Counted from the first letter of the stretch, positions 15,601-29,135 are shown. The stretch: DNA of 64,000 bases from Paragyromitra xinjiangensis (GCA_038503065.1 JBCAMK010000007.1:682001-746000); one strand, 5' to 3'. The notes: generated by a model from the sequence alone, not told the origin. Made by a program: numbers and translations.

Positions 15601-18600
15601 CACCTCATATTCTAGAAGCCCAGTTTTGTAATCGCATAGCAGTACATCCATGGGTTGTCTCATGGTTTCCAGTAGGTGTTTTGTGGCCATTTACCCGCTT
15701 TCCCGCGTGTACTTATCGGATCCGTTCTCTAGCGGAAGCAACCCAACTCTCCTCATGTGTCCGTACTTTTCCGTCCAATGAAGTACAGCAATACCCGGAC
15801 GGCTATCCGCCTTTATGTCGGCCCGTTGTCTGGAGGCATTTCCCACACATCCATATCCATCTTTTATGCGGGGTGATGTACAGCAATCGCTACGTCAAAT
15901 CCCCGGTAGGGTCATCGGTTCCCCTTTCTAGTAACTTGACTACCGATTGGCCGCCGACAAACCCTGATAGAGAGCAGTCTATCCAGAAGCACATTCGGCG
16001 GCTCGCTCGCCTTACTATGGATCCTCCTGTGCAACAATGTCTCCCTATAACTCAGGGCATCAATTCTGGTTCATTTCCTGATGGTAGGTTTTCCCATGTT
16101 CCCTGGTGAAGCGCCGGCTATTTCTAATGGCTACTTACTCTCCACAACTTGGCACTGCCTCTTAGGTATCAGTCCACACCCAAATTATGCCGTCTGGTTA
16201 GCTAGTGTCTCTCCCATATGTGAAAAGCTCCACTTGAAGAACTTTTGTGTTCCGTTGCCCAACAGTTTATACAATGTCGCTTCGAATCCCCTGAGGGCCG
16301 TGAATTACTTTCCCTCGAACTAGTAAATTTGCTATTAATCATAGTTATGTAAGGTACCTTCTCCAAAATAGCAGTGACCATCGCTTCGTTCTCCACATTG
16401 CTATGTAGCACAGAAAGTTCCCTGCATGTTCTTATGCAGGGCGAACTGTTGAGAAGCGGGGTTTGAAGAAAATACGAAACGGCGGCTGCTGCAGATGATA
16501 TTAATGTAGAAGCTTTTTGAGATCGGCTATGGGCACAGGTTTATTCGAGACATTGAGAGATAACACGGGGGATCTTTGGGCAATCAATTGTAGCCCTGTG
16601 AGGTCGGTAAGATGTGTGGCCTTGAGGATTTTGTACCTTTTTTTATTTTTATTTTTAGTTATAAGATAAGCTAGGTTCCTTAAAAGTTTTCGGCTCTTAT
16701 TTTGTGACTTTACTGGTAGCCGTATCTATCTTTTCTAGTTTCCAGCTATGCGAAGACCTGTTCCCCCTCAATTTGTCTCACTGTTCAGCCTCTCTGAGTG
16801 TATGATACCATCATGATATCTCACTCGTTTGATCCTAGTTACGGAATCCTAGTCGTTATGAGCTACCTGCTCAATCGCGCGCCGAAAAACATTATCTTTG
16901 CTTATTCTGCAACTCATGAATTCAGCGTAGGTGAGATGGGTTCTACAGATCAATATCACCAAGCCTCTTCTATGTGATAGGAATATGTCGTTGGAGTATT
17001 AGCGCCAGTGGACAGGGTCCCCTAGGACAAAACCAAGAAATATCCTCAATAAGGTCGTGGATGAGTCCATGGCTAAAGTGCTTAGTCGGTGCTAATCGTC
17101 TTATCCCGGTAACACCGATTGGCTAGTGGAGAGTGCAAGGACGCCTGCGTCCCGAAGCATTAGTATAAAACACCCTAAACCCTGATCCTCCTCGAGCTCC
17201 AGCCGAGTTCTAGATACCCCGCAGTTATTTAAGCGCTTGTGGGATGTATGGTAGAACGAGTATGTTGCATCGTAGCACGGTAATTTCGCGTGCAACTGTG
17301 TTAAGCAAATTCCCCGGATTTGCGTCTGCAAAAGAAAGTAATTTCTCAGTGAAGGATGAACATATGTGCCGATCTCTAACTGCATATGCGCATACGTAGA
17401 TTCTTCGGTGTCTCTCGACACTCATGGGCTCATGAATTGCTGGTTTCTATTGGGTCTGAGCTTCTTTAGTTTAATTTGTATGGGTGGTTTTGCGGTATTT
17501 CTATCATATCATAAACTCTTTGGAAGAACCTCAGATTTACCTACCTCCTAATCTAGGTTTTGCTCCTCCTTATTTCTCGATACCGATTGTTGGATCGATG
17601 TATCTCTCGGTTGGCTGCATCAACTGTCTTAGGGTTTCGCTAGACATGACTAGCTGTACATTGGGCTGGTTTAGATGTTTCAAAAGGCCCCAAATGTTCT
17701 AGAAGGTTAAGCCATAGGCGCCAATTTCAAGCGAGGGGGACTAGTCACATACCACAAAGATAGTTCTCGTATGTACTCTGTCTATGGTTGTCTTTTGTAC
17801 GTTAAATCTAGTGTACCAGCACCAAAGCTTGATGCCAAACGCGTGTTAAGTCTGATGAAAGTCACCTGCTTAATAATGGCAATTCTAGGTTAGGGCCTTG
17901 GACGACATTCTGTTGTCAAGCTAGCAAGGAGTGAAAAATACCGGCTAGTCGGGAAGCGGAAATAACTGCCGACCAGTGCAATGGGAATGAATCGCGGTGA
18001 TGATCCCTCGAAAACGAGGCGGTTCTAAGTAAAAGCTTGGTATACAGACATGCTTCTAGGATGATAGCTAATACGCTAGCCCAAGCGTATAGCCTGAAAT
18101 GGATGACCTCGTATCTAGTAAGATTGAGGTTTCACCCTTAGTGCACGCAGTGATTGAGTCGACCCAAGCCAAACACTTGGTTGATCGGCTAGCTTTCTAC
18201 TTTTGGATTATATCAACGGGTTGAAGCCGGTGATTTTAATTTAAATCTAATATAAATATAAGAGTTTGTCGTCTCCCTTGAGCATAAAACCCCGGTATAG
18301 ACCCTTATTTAAGTAACGGCTTGGTGAGGAACTTTCCTTAAGGCGTCAGTCACTCCGGGACCCTGGTTGCTGGAACATCACGGCAGTCATGTCAACGCAC
18401 GGATTTTAAAAGGTTGGGGGTCGGTCAAAGCGGGTAGACCGGCGCCATGCATGACAATTGTTTCTCGTACATTCACGAAAACCAGGGAATCTTTAAAGAG
18501 GCTGCAGGATCCAGATGGAGCAGTTTTAATATGCAGATGGCGGTGCACATATGAGGGTGTGGAATGACAAGAACATGAATTTTGGGAGCGCGGACCTTTA

Positions 18601-20473
18601 GCGTGCGGGGTTATTGGTTGTTCGGGTATGTGTGGGGAAAATCTGTTGGTGGGCAGTCGATATATAGTAGGTTGCAATACTGGTATCTGGTTGGCTAGGA
18701 GTTGAAGATAATTGTAATTTTTGGCTCGATTACCCGTGAACTTGGCTTTGAATTCCGAAATTTATCCAGTTATCCAGTTGTGGGGCAAGACTACGAAGGC
18801 GAAGAATGTATATGTAATGAGACATGTGAATAACGACATGATTAATTAAGGAGCACTGGGTTTTGAAGAGCACTAAATATCTCTATATAATATCCATTTT
18901 GTGTTGCTGAATGAAGTGTTATAGATCAATCGCCATACTACTTAATTTTGTGACTTTTTTTTGGGGGGGGGAACGAATTAGATTTCGTTGGATCAACGCA
19001 TCGCCTCTGGAAAATAGTGTTTTTGGTAACGAAGTAGAGTGCGCCTAAAATGCATGTGGAGTGCCATATCCGAGTATTAGATGGTGGGCTGTGCCAATGG
19101 AGGCGAATCTTCAGGTGTGGAAGGGCCATGGTGATTTTTTTGCGGGTTGAAGTGGGCTTGTGCTGGCCCAAGCATTTCAAATAGAGGCCAGTTATATCCA
19201 GCCAATATAAGCATTGCGTGTAATTGGATCTTCTCGTGATTCGTGGCACTGATTTCCGGTGATATGAGTAAATACCTGGTACTTTGGAGTGTAGAAAGAG
19301 GGTAAATACCCAATCAGAGCATATTCTTGTGATAGTTTTGCCTAAAGTGGGATATAGGTAAATAAAAAGAAACCAAAGCGCACGTTCGAATAACGTGCCG
19401 GTGGGGAATGGGGGGCAATTCATTGAGAAGTAAGTGGTAGCACCCCCAAGTCGCTAATCAAATCCACTAATGCTTACCCCAGCGTCTTAGTTTTCTTAGG
19501 AAGCAAAGCACGATAGATTAGTTAATGGAGTGTGCGTGTAGTTGAGCACATGCCCACACGTTTGTTCTCATCATGGATGATCGTTGTATTTGTCCTGGCT
19601 GCTCCTGGCTTGTGTGTGGTAGATCTTCGGCGTTGGCTCTAACGTTTTCTACAGCTAGAACTAGTTCTGGTGGCGATTTTAAGAATTGGGATGTCGGTTC
19701 TTATATGACCTGATGCTCCCTTTGAAATATTGTTCTTTCTATTTTCGTATCGAAGAATATATATATAGAATTCGATCTTTTTGCGGGTGGCCCCATTGCA
19801 ATTTCTCATTGGGTTCCTGGTTTTAAGAAAGGTAAATTAGGACACAGAGGTTAGTTGGGCACCACGTCCCTTTCTACTTTCATGATCAGAGACGTTGATT
19901 ATAGCTCCTTCAGCCCTAGGAAACGACCTAAGTATAGGAAACAATCACCTTATTAGGATGTCTTACATATATCTTAATTTTGCGGAAATAAATTATTGGC
20001 GTCCCATATGGCACATATGGTTGGGATAGTGGTTGGTAGGCCGACTCATTTGGATAATTGACCGTGATTAAACGTTCAGAATCCTTCTCACATCCTTGGA
20101 AGAAAAATTTGTCATGAGGATATATTATTGTCTCGGCCGAATGAGTACATGTGGTACATACGTGTAGTGCCCCGGGTAATATACTGAAATATATATGTAT
20201 ATTTGCTGTGGCGTCTTTATTTCTACTAACTACATGTAGTTTTGAGCTTACTCCCAGCCCATGGCGCTGCACCTTTGCCTTTGTGGGTGCTTCCCACACC
20301 AACGCCTAAGACCCAAGTTTTAGAATTTAGTTACATCATGGGAACACCATTGGTCGAAAATAGCTCTCTAGGCTTTTTACCCTATAATTTGGTGGTTCTT
20401 TATAGGAAGACCTAAACTTTTATTACCCGAAATAGCTAGAGATATTACGATTCGTATACCATATTTCCACGAG

Positions 20474-20515
20474 CCCAACCTCTAAATAGAAACCCCCAAC
20501 CTCCAAATAGAAGCG
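20474..20515. repeat. Two-copy tandem duplication, 21-bp period
   Basis: The unit CCCAACCTCTAAATAGAA is followed in tandem, at a 21-bp offset, by CCCAACCTCCAAATAGAA. The copies differ by one T/C transition. The repeat is noncoding. Confidence 0.8.
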
Positions 20516-22697
20516 TTGGCAATAGGAAGTTCCTCTGTTATTCTACTATTTTATTCATCTTCCCCAGCTCCAAGATACGCTACAATTCGATAGCTATATA
20601 GGGATCCCATATCACAGCATGACCAGAATATAGCTCATCACGTAGCCCTGCTATAGCTGCTGCTTATAGTACATGTATTTGATCCTACCAAAAGTAGGGG
20701 GAATATATGAAATACTGCATTTCTTAATTAAGTAAGCCTGTAGATACTGTTGGCCTGGCTAGGTTTATTTACGTATGATATTCCAATGGGCTTTCTGTTT
20801 CCTCCTTGGGGCCCTCTAAAGGCTTGGCTACATGAAATGACTTACATATAGTCGCACACGTAAACGGTAGAAACGTTCGATCCTAAAACAACGTAAAGCG
20901 TGCGTCCCACAATATACGTGTATGCACAACTACGCTCTGGCGATTTGATTGGTCCTAACACTATGCGCCTTTCAATTATTTACTCAGTTGAATCAAACAT
21001 CATGATCGCCATATATATCCCCCCCAGGGCTGAATATAGATGATCCGTTAGTCTCACGCGTGCTTCGATTGAATCACGTGCTGTGGGTACTTAGATCATG
21101 ACCAAGCACTCGATCATCCCTCCTTGGAATGAAAATTTTGAATTTTTCTGTAAAAGTTATTTCAGCTCTTCAGCCAAGATGATAGTGAGATGGAAGTGTG
21201 AAATAAGTTTCTTCGATGCGTCTTTTTGCGTAGCCTTGTTTTCAGGCCATTAGGGAAATCGCTGTTGATTTTTGATAGTGGACGTGGCTTTCTCCTATGC
21301 AAAAGGTCCGGGTTTTGGGTGCTAAATATCGGAGAAAATCTGGGCGACTGGAATGTGATACGAGACTGCTTTTACGATATCAGGGAGTCCTGTGCTCTTG
21401 TTAACAATATACTAGGGAAAAGTATCGAGGCGAGCGAAACTCGCTGGAGGAGCGTAAAGCTAGATGCTTTTTTTACCGCACTACATTTGTCAGGCTACAG
21501 ACATGAAATTGAGTGCTATTTATGGCATTACGATTCCTATCGGCATGAGATTTCTAGTCCTACGTTTTGTCAAGGGGTCTTAGTTGCCTTATGTGGCATG
21601 TTTAGGCGACTTATACGTCGACTGCGTTTGGTCCAAAATGAATATATAAGATTTCAAGTATGCATGATTGGAGCCAATGCCTAGATGCCTATAGATGGGG
21701 CGTAATGGCAGATAAAAAAATTGGAACAGGGAAGCTTCGCTGGAGTGAAAGGAACCGAATATCACTACGTCTAGCGCTGACCATGCTAGCGATGATGATT
21801 TTTAGATGCTTAGAGCCAAACACGAGGCGGGATCGACCTTTTGTTCCTTTAACCTCCAAGAAAGCCAGTCTGGTTCCTATTACTCTCTGGGGACATTTGC
21901 GTGCGTACACGGGATTCGTTTTTTCGAGCGCTTCAGATGTAGGAACCCAGAGAACCCAGAACACGAGTTCTGATCTAAGAACTAACTGAATTCCTTGTTT
22001 CGGTGTACGCTGATGCGTATCCACTAACTGACGGACGCAGCCATGTTTAACTCTGAGAGACTGTCTGGGTGAAGGAAGAGTTATAGTTGAGCCCTCAAGT
22101 TGCTGTTAGTAAAGCATTTTCATACAGGCATACTGCATTTGGAGCATTAGACTGACCAACTCCTGTTGGTGGTGTCGAAATGGAGGAGCAAATCTAGTGA
22201 AAGAAGAATATATTTAGTAAACGAAGGTCTCATTACTCTCTGCGTGCTGTTTCCTCACGTGGTAAGACGGGTGGTGGCTTCTCCTTTCTCGCACTAATAG
22301 TTGGAATGAACTTCTTTAAAGAGGTATGGAGCTGAGAGTTTGACCTCGTAGATTTGGATTCTAGAAGCAGCCTTACAGAATGCCTAGCTTTGTGGAGCCG
22401 AGTAGGTGTAGTACTCCCATGGGGAGTGCTGGGATCTTAGGGTAAAACGGGGAGCTCCTGATTGGGCAAGCAGTCGAGCTAGGTCTAGGCGCCAATAGCG
22501 AGTAGAATATAGGTAACGACGTTCAAGTCGTGTTATCAGGACGTCTCCATGAAATAGGTAGGGTAACTGGTATTATCCACGGCCAAAGGCATGCTCTGGA
22601 TGTAGCATCACCCTGCACGGGGCATTAGATGCTTCAGATGTCTTTCAGTAGAATGTCCCACATCGGATGAGGAGGAGAATGCAACATTTTTTGCTAT

Positions 22698-22731
22698 CTG
22701 CTACATAGAATAAACTGCTACATAGAATGAG
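22698..22731. repeat. Two-copy tandem duplication, 17-bp unit
   Basis: CTGCTACATAGAATAAA is followed directly by CTGCTACATAGAATGAG. Flanking GCAAC and GTTGC form a small inverted pair. The repeat is noncoding. Confidence 0.8.
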
Positions 22732-23341
22732 GTTGCATCATTTATGGTATGCAGCAGGTACGAACTAGGTATTTGGGCTCGTTACCTTGGGGCGTCATCG
22801 TGTTTACAGGTGATTGAGAGGGATAACTAGAACTGTTTCGTTAAGGCGGTGCTTGTGTGAGTGGTATTACTGTACTTTTGATCAACGTATGTTTTCGGTA
22901 AGATGTGATTGCCGACGAAATCAATGCTGAGCTTATTGGCATACGAATGTGTACTATTGCTTGATCGGGTCAGGTGTATTTACTTGTGAGATGGAAGCCA
23001 CATTCGAAGCCACTAGGATCGAATGACGGAAATGATTAGGTGTCGGTCTTGAAAAATACCGATTCGGAGGTTCGGGTGTGACACAGAGTTCTGCAATTGC
23101 TGCGGAAGGTTGTGTGACGCCAATTGCTTGTGGATCGAATTTTCGCGGAGACGGATAAAGTGCGAAAACTAGGAACTGGGCAGAGGGCTGGGTGCTATAT
23201 AGACATCCAGATTGAGAGATCTGCGTTGTTTACATCTGTGGTGGATATTGAGATGTGGAATCATCGCATGTGATGAGTTAGTTCAGATTGAAAGGGAGAG
23301 ATATGGGCTGCAGGAGAAAGAGAGAAGTCTGCCTTTGTATT

Positions 23342-23493
23342 CTACATGTAGATATGGATGAGAGCTGCTGCTGGTCAGTGCTTCTGGGCTGCAGGTGGGA
23401 TGTATCGGGCTGAGCATCCAGGCCTTGTGGGTGGTACTGGAACCTGTCGTCTTGCATACATGTATGTCCAAAGTACATGTAGAGTACATGTTC
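23342..23493. repeat. Cluster of TACATGTA palindromes upstream of epsin
   Basis: Three exact TACATGTA octamers (near 23343, 23457 and 23476) and one near-match (TACATGTT, about 23486) fall within about 150 bp, roughly 0.7-0.85 kb upstream of the epsin start. They could be binding sites for a dimeric regulator or chance microrepeats. The octamer is in excess across the whole window. Confidence 0.5.
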
Positions 23494-24186
23494 TCTGCTA
23501 TTGTATCCGTTGATGACTGGGCTGAGCTTTAAGGCCCAGTTATGCAAGGTTTGGTATGTTTTTCCTGACCCGGTGCTCTGTTGTGTGTAATGATAGTGTA
23601 GGGCCGAGAGCTGCGTCACCGTCGCCTCCTTTCCCATGCCGAGACAGCAACCTACTCCGCATCACCTCACCACCCACCACCAACCATCTTCATTCTCACA
23701 GCCCACCTCCGAATCGCCTCTCCACCCCCCCAAGCGGAGCACCCCCCATTCGCGCGAGCGAGAGCCTTGCGTAATTCTACCGAATCATATCTCACTCCCC
23801 ATTCTATCCTGCATCTTCATTGCCCCTGTTGCCATCGCCATCCGGAGTGCGAGCAAGCGTGACGACGACCAGTACAACAACACCAGCAAAGACCGATCAC
23901 CGCCTCTCCACCCCTTTACTACGAGCAGGAATATTCCACCACTATCTTGATCTGTCGCGCTTCCCTCTTTTTACAGTCACGCAAACAGGTCGTAAGCTGT
24001 TTTCTGATTTTTACACCAATTTCGGTGTTTTGGATCGCCTTGAAAGGAGGTTCTTGTGTTGTTTGTGCGCACCGAGCACCTGCATCCGGGAGAGAGAGAA
24101 AGGCTAGCTGGAATCAATACCCGACGCCTTCAGATTTATTTTCTTCACTTTTCTAGTGGTAACCCACGGTACCTGCAGCTACATCC

Positions 24187-26192
24187 ATGTCGAAAGTCAT
24201 CAGGTCAGTCAAGAACGTTACCAAGGGGTATTCGTCAACGCAAGTGAAGGTTCGAAATGGTAAATTGAATATTTCTATCTTTTGGCAAAATTGATAGCTG
24301 ACATTTGGCGACCAGCTACAAGCAATGATCCATGGGGTCCCACGGGAACCGAGATGAGCGATATTGCGCGTATGACATTCGATACGTTAGTCACCTCTTC
24401 TAGAATCGCCACGGGCTTCGCCGGACTGCTTTGTCTTTGTTCCCGGAGCTGATTTAGAAATCTCGTATAGAAATTCCGAATTTTTCGAGATTATGGATAT
24501 GCTCGATAAACGGTTGAATGACAAGGGGAAGAATTGGAGACACGTATTGAAAGCGCTAAAAGTACTTGATTATTGTCTGCACGAAGGGTCGGAAAATGTT
24601 GTGGTGTGGGCCAAAGATAATATCTACATCATCAAGACGTTGCGGGAGTTCCAGTATCTCGACGAGGAGGGTAGGGATCAGGGAGCTAATGGTACATCCC
24701 CGACGCAAACGTCATCCGGAGATTTTACACTAACTTCTATGATGTTCCAGTCCGGGTATCAGCTAAAGAAATCACATCTTTAATTCTCGACGAGGAGCGT
24801 TTGCGTAGCGAGCGAAAAGATCGCAAATCTTGGAAATCGAGGGTTACTGGGATAGAGGACTATGCCTCTTCTTCTAATGGTCCACCTAGCCGTCCTGAAT
24901 CAGAGAGGAGGCGTCCACATCGGACATCCGGGGGGCGCAACAGAGCAGAGGAGCAGGAAGACCTGGAATACCGGCTTGCAATCGAAGCAAGCAAAAACCA
25001 AGCCGAGGAGGACAAGCGTAAAAATGCCAACAAATTAACCGATGTGGATGACGACTTGGCGAAGGCCATCAAATTGAGTAAGGAGGAGGAAGAACTTCGC
25101 CAGAGGGAATTGGAGCAAAGCAATGCAGATCGGTTGTTTGATGATGCATCTCCCACACCCACCACCCAACAACCGCAAACCTTTCAACAGCCCAACTACC
25201 AGCAACAACCGGAATACCAACAACTTGGGCAGGTTGACTTCTTCGGAAACCCTGTAGGGCAGCAGAGTACTGGCTATCTGGCAAATGTATATTCGCAGCC
25301 CACAGGGTATCCGCAACAACAATATGCACAGCCTACTGGATTTGATCAGTCTGGGCAAATGCCATATATGCAGACTATGGTCTCACAACCAACTGGTTTT
25401 GCCGCTAACCCATACGTTGCGCCTGTGTCTCTCAGCCCGCAGCAAACGCAGCAACAACAGAGCTTCTTGCAGCCTGGTGACAACAACCCATACGCCAATA
25501 ATCACCAAGCAGCTCAGCCCTTAAAGCCTTTGCCTACCGGGTCAAATAATCCTTTTGCTCCTAAGATCAACAACTTTTCGAACCAGCCACAGTCTACGGG
25601 TATGCCTTCATTGAGTTTGCTCCAGCAGCAGCAGGAGCAACAACGGCAACAACAAGAACAACAGCGACAACAGCAGTTGTTGCAAGAACAGCAGAGGCAG
25701 CAGCAACAGTTGTTTCAGAACCAATCATACCAGCAATCATTTGCTCCATCCTCCCCAACGTCTGCCCAGAGCAAACCACCAGCTAACCCGCAACATGCAC
25801 ACTTGGAGAATCTGCTTGCGGCAGGAAATGCTAACGGGTTGGATACCTTTGGTAACGTTGGTGATCTCCGTATTCCAGCTCAGCATACTGCCCCTAGCAT
25901 GTTCGTAAACTCTGCCGGCACAAGCCGTACTGGTAGACCAATGGCTTCCCAGGCTACAGGGAACAATCCATTCTTCAACCAACAATTCACAGGTGCTCCT
26001 CAGTCGAGTGGGTTTGGAGCTTCGCTGAGCCCTGCGCCAAACAGACTGATGCCTGCTCACACCGGGCCGGCAGGGTTGAACGGATTTGGAGGGTATCAAC
26101 AGCAGCAAGCTATGGGAGCAAACCCTTATGCTGGAGGGTTTGGCCAGCAGCAGCCGCAGCAGCAACAGAATGGAAACTTGATCGACTTGTAG
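24187..26192 (+). CDS. ENT1: Epsin, ENTH-domain endocytic adaptor
   Basis: Endocytic adaptor that binds PI(4,5)P2, ubiquitinated cargo, EH-domain proteins and clathrin at the plasma membrane (family knowledge). Exons are 24187-24259, 24316-24385, 24471-24691 and 24751-26192, coding 601 aa. The ATG opens directly into the ENTH domain (about residues 1-155): MSKVIRSVKNVTKGYSS, then NDPWGPTGTEMSDIA, NWRHVLKALKVLDYCL and LILDEERLRSERK. Two ubiquitin-interacting motifs follow: EDLEYRLAIEAS (about 190-204) and DDDLAKAIKLSKEEEE (about 220-236). Next comes a Q-rich tail with QPTGY/QPTGF repeats and a QQQEQQRQQQ-type stretch. Two NPF motifs (SNNPFAPK, GNNPFFNQ) would bind EH domains. The C-terminus NGNLIDL is a clathrin-box-like end. 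This matches the yeast Ent1/Ent2 layout; filamentous fungi usually have one such gene, so Ent1 versus Ent2 is arbitrary. Confidence 0.96.
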
Positions 26193-29077
26193 GCTGCCTT
26201 GGGATGTTTAAGGGGTGTTTGTTTAGGCTAGAGGTGTCAATGGCCAATGTTGGGATTTATGTGGTGCAAAGGGTCACAATGGTAGATGGAGTGGATATAG
26301 AATTTGTGAGGTTGACGCTACTTTTCTGTAATTCAGCGCTCTTCTCTTTTATTTTGTGTTTTTCTTTTAATTTCTCATTGTCGATGCGAGTTTCAGCCAA
26401 CGGAATTGTTGGAGTAAGCTCGGATTAGTTAACCAGGGAATTTCTATTTTGCTTCAGCGACTAGGAATTGGCTGGAAAAAAGGGAGTAGTATGAACTGTG
26501 TCAGATGTTTGTTTGAGAACAATTGGAAATCTGGACGCTGTCTAATATTTCTGTCTACTTTCTTCCCTTGTTATTTGTGTAATGGATTTGCTTTTATTTA
26601 TTTCTGGCTTCGGGGCGACGGTTTCTTCTCTTCGTTTTAAGTTTTTTTTTTAACTTTATTTTCCTTCACGGGTATCACCTTAGCTTTTTTTTCGCGGTTT
26701 TGGTTTTTGCCTCATATCTAGTTTCTTCCGCGTCTCGTAGCCCTTTTTCTTCGAAACCTAGGGGTTGCGCGTGGCCACTACTAACTGATGTTCCGTGTTA
26801 TCCGGAAGAATACCGTTTCATGTATTCTTCTACTCAGTAAATCCCTACCGAAGGGACACAGCGCCACTCTCTTGTAACGGGATCTTGTTCTTGGGATGGC
26901 TTAAGTGAGAGCTTGAAGTGGATGATGCCTTTATGCGGGGTTGTTGGGTCAAGGGGGCGGACGTATCTATAAGGGGGTATTTATTTTGAGTTTCTTAGTT
27001 CATATTTGAGTAAAGGGGAGGCTCCAGTGGGTGCTGGATACCCTGGTGCTGGTTTACAAATGTAGGAGGGGGTTTTTTTTCTGTTCGGAGGACCCGGGGT
27101 TCAGTGGTTGTAGATATGTTTATTTAATTGTGATCTTAGAGTATATGTTTTTTGATGCTTGTGCTGGTGTTTGGTGTTTGCTCTACGGCTAGCGGAGTAC
27201 TTGCTAGAGTACTACCCTTTTATCGGTGATCATGAAGGGTTGATAGCCCCAGCGGTCTGGGCCATGAAAAATATAAGGTGCGGCTCTGCGGCTCTGCGGC
27301 GTTCTGCGGTCTTGGCACATGCGGTTGTAGTGAGGTGAGGAAATAGCTATCTTCTGAACCCTCAATACTCTCATAGTCTTTAAATTGCTATTGCTGCCAA
27401 TATTTTGCGCATCAAGCCTTGGATATTGTGTTGATGAGTTCTTAAGCTTCCTAGCTTAATCATGGCGATACCGAACCCAAGCTATCGTAGGGACGTAAAG
27501 ATGAACCGTAAAAAACCGGATAGCCCGTTATCATAAATCGGACAAATGCAGGCCTTCCAGCAGCCCAGTCCAGGTGGTAGTAGGATATCTATATGAGCTC
27601 TTAAAACGCCTCCAGCGTGATCAGAGACAGATCGTCGGATGTGCCGGCTAGCTTGATGTTTGTCTGGAAAAGACATGCTACTTTCGCAGGCGTAAGGGGC
27701 AGTGGTGTGATTGATGGCCCGGATGTTGTTTGTGCTGCATTTATAATTGGCTAGGTTGTAAATACAGTTTGAGACATTGATTTTTTTTGACGTGAGCTTA
27801 GATCCCTTAGTGTGAGAGATGCGGCAGAAGTTTCTGTTCTCACTACTCTTGGCGTGTAGTGCTTCAACTTTCTCATTTAAAGATAAACTTGCGCCATCGT
27901 TTAAGGTCTTGGTATCGAACCACCTGGGATCGAATGATTGCGTTTAGTAGCGGCTGGGTAGGTAGGTGTGCTGGATTTTGAATATTCGGAGTAATGAGGT
28001 GGAGGGTTGGGGCTTATTGATCCTCGGGTTAAGGATGTTGGGGTAATGATGGTGAAGAGGGTGAAGATAGCCTATAGGATGCGACTACAAATGAGGCGGG
28101 CATCTGATAGCCTCTCGCGGGTAGCAAATATGGTAGTGGGGAGCTCCGGGTAAGGCCGCTGTTGAGGGGGCTGTGGAATTTTCTAGCGTGAGTGATAGGG
28201 CGAAAGAGGGTAGGTATTGCCTGGAACATCAGACTTAGTAGGTAGTTTGAGATGTTTCCATGGGATGGCGGAGTGCTTAGTTGAACCTGAACCAACCGAT
28301 TCTCGACCCTTGTCCACTGGACAGGCTAGGATTATATGGTCAAAACAGGGTTCTTGGCAAATCCGAGGATATGCACCCTACACTTGGGCTAATCCTGAAA
28401 TATTGCTACTCAAGTGTTGTAGCTCAGTTAGTACTGCGGTGGGAGACCATGTGAGAATTCCGGTACCACTTACTGGTCTATTTTAATTCATTTTTTTAGG
28501 GTTGATGAGGTGAGCTCGGGCACTTCTACCGAACACCGCGAGCTGAGGCCGGACGTAACCAGTCAGAAGCATCCGGGGAATGCTTGGAGTCTCGAGGATA
28601 AGAGATTACAAAAGTTTGGAGCGGCTCTATTGCGGCTCTAGGAAATTCTTCCTTTGGCGTAGCTAAGAGTTGTGGAGTACGGTAGAGTTTTTTCCGCGCT
28701 GTCGCCCCGGCGACATCCCGCTTTTCCTGATTTCAAATCACTAGTCTTACCAACGACAGCTACCGCCGATACTACCACCGTTAATACCGGCCAATTTCGT
28801 GCAGGAAAATAAGTTTTTCTGGATTTCTAAGACACAACACCACAGCCGCATGCAAAACACGTGATACGGTAATATTTTCTAGGAGGTATTTTTCTTATTG
28901 CGCCTAGTATCGCGACATCGAATCCCCTTGATGGTTCTCTTTCGAAAAACCAGTTTGCGGGCGGACGGAGGGTATCCCCGTTGAGGTTTAGTGAAGGGTT
29001 GGTGACCGAGGGTGTAGTGGCATCATGGTATTTCTCAGCGTGGAAGGGTTGTTCCTAGCTTGGTGAAGTCGTAGGGG
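26193..29077. other. Gene-free interval between epsin and the flavin oxidoreductase
   Basis: After the T-rich epsin 3' flank (26200-26700) I see no protein-coding gene. A GCGGCTCT-type microrepeat lies near 27285-27312 and a 5S rRNA-like relic at about 28421-28469. The last few hundred bases are promoter for the downstream gene. Confidence 0.6.
28421..28469 (+). pseudogene. 5S rRNA-like fragment (3' half), decayed
   Basis: The core GTTAGTACTGCGGTGGGAGA, followed by CCATGTGAGAATTCCGG, matches the 3' half of fungal 5S rRNA, recalled as CAGTTAGTAC..CGGTGGG.GACCACG.GGGAATCC. This includes the region of the internal C-box. Several differences from my recalled consensus are C-to-T or G-to-A (CACG to CATG, GGGAAT to GAGAAT), as in RIP-type or deamination decay. 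I could not align a complete 5' half upstream, so it is a truncated or pseudogene copy rather than a working 5S gene. A T-run at about 28488-28496 could be an old Pol III stop. Match made by memory, not by search. Confidence 0.55.
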
Positions 29078-29086
29078 TTATATAAG
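29078..29086 (+). promoter_or_regulatory. TATA box of the flavin oxidoreductase gene
   Basis: TTATATAAGG lies about 110 bp upstream of the ATG at 29196, a plausible spacing for a fungal TATA promoter. It is followed by a C/T-rich and then ACTACTACA-type leader that ends directly at the start codon. Confidence 0.6.
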
Positions 29087-29135
29087 GTCCGTATGATACG
29101 ATATTGGACTTCCCTCCTCGCTCATCATCAATTGA

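Larger units (their letters stand above)
7737..24186. other. 16.4-kb gene-free interval
   Basis: No supportable gene was found on either strand. Open frames are short, and most lack an ATG, splice-consistent continuation or family resemblance. The interval includes the 5' flank of the zinc-finger gene, a T/C tract (9561-9602), two short tandem duplications (20474-20515 and 22698-22731), a cluster of TACATGTA palindromes (23342-23493) and a C/T-rich leader before the epsin start (about 23630-23950). It may hold noncoding RNAs or old, unrecognisable repeats. Confidence 0.55.

Noticed and set aside
15456..16109. 217-codon plus-strand frame
   Set aside because: GTG start, no family resemblance, no splice-consistent continuation. 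Could be a decayed repeat but cannot be supported.
18938..19423. 161-codon minus-strand frame
   Set aside because: No family resemblance, and it runs into a homopolymer (G/T) stretch at its 3' end.
21226..21989. Two overlapping plus-strand frames of 152 and 109 codons
   Set aside because: The first does not start with ATG, no domain is seen and I found no convincing intron to join them.
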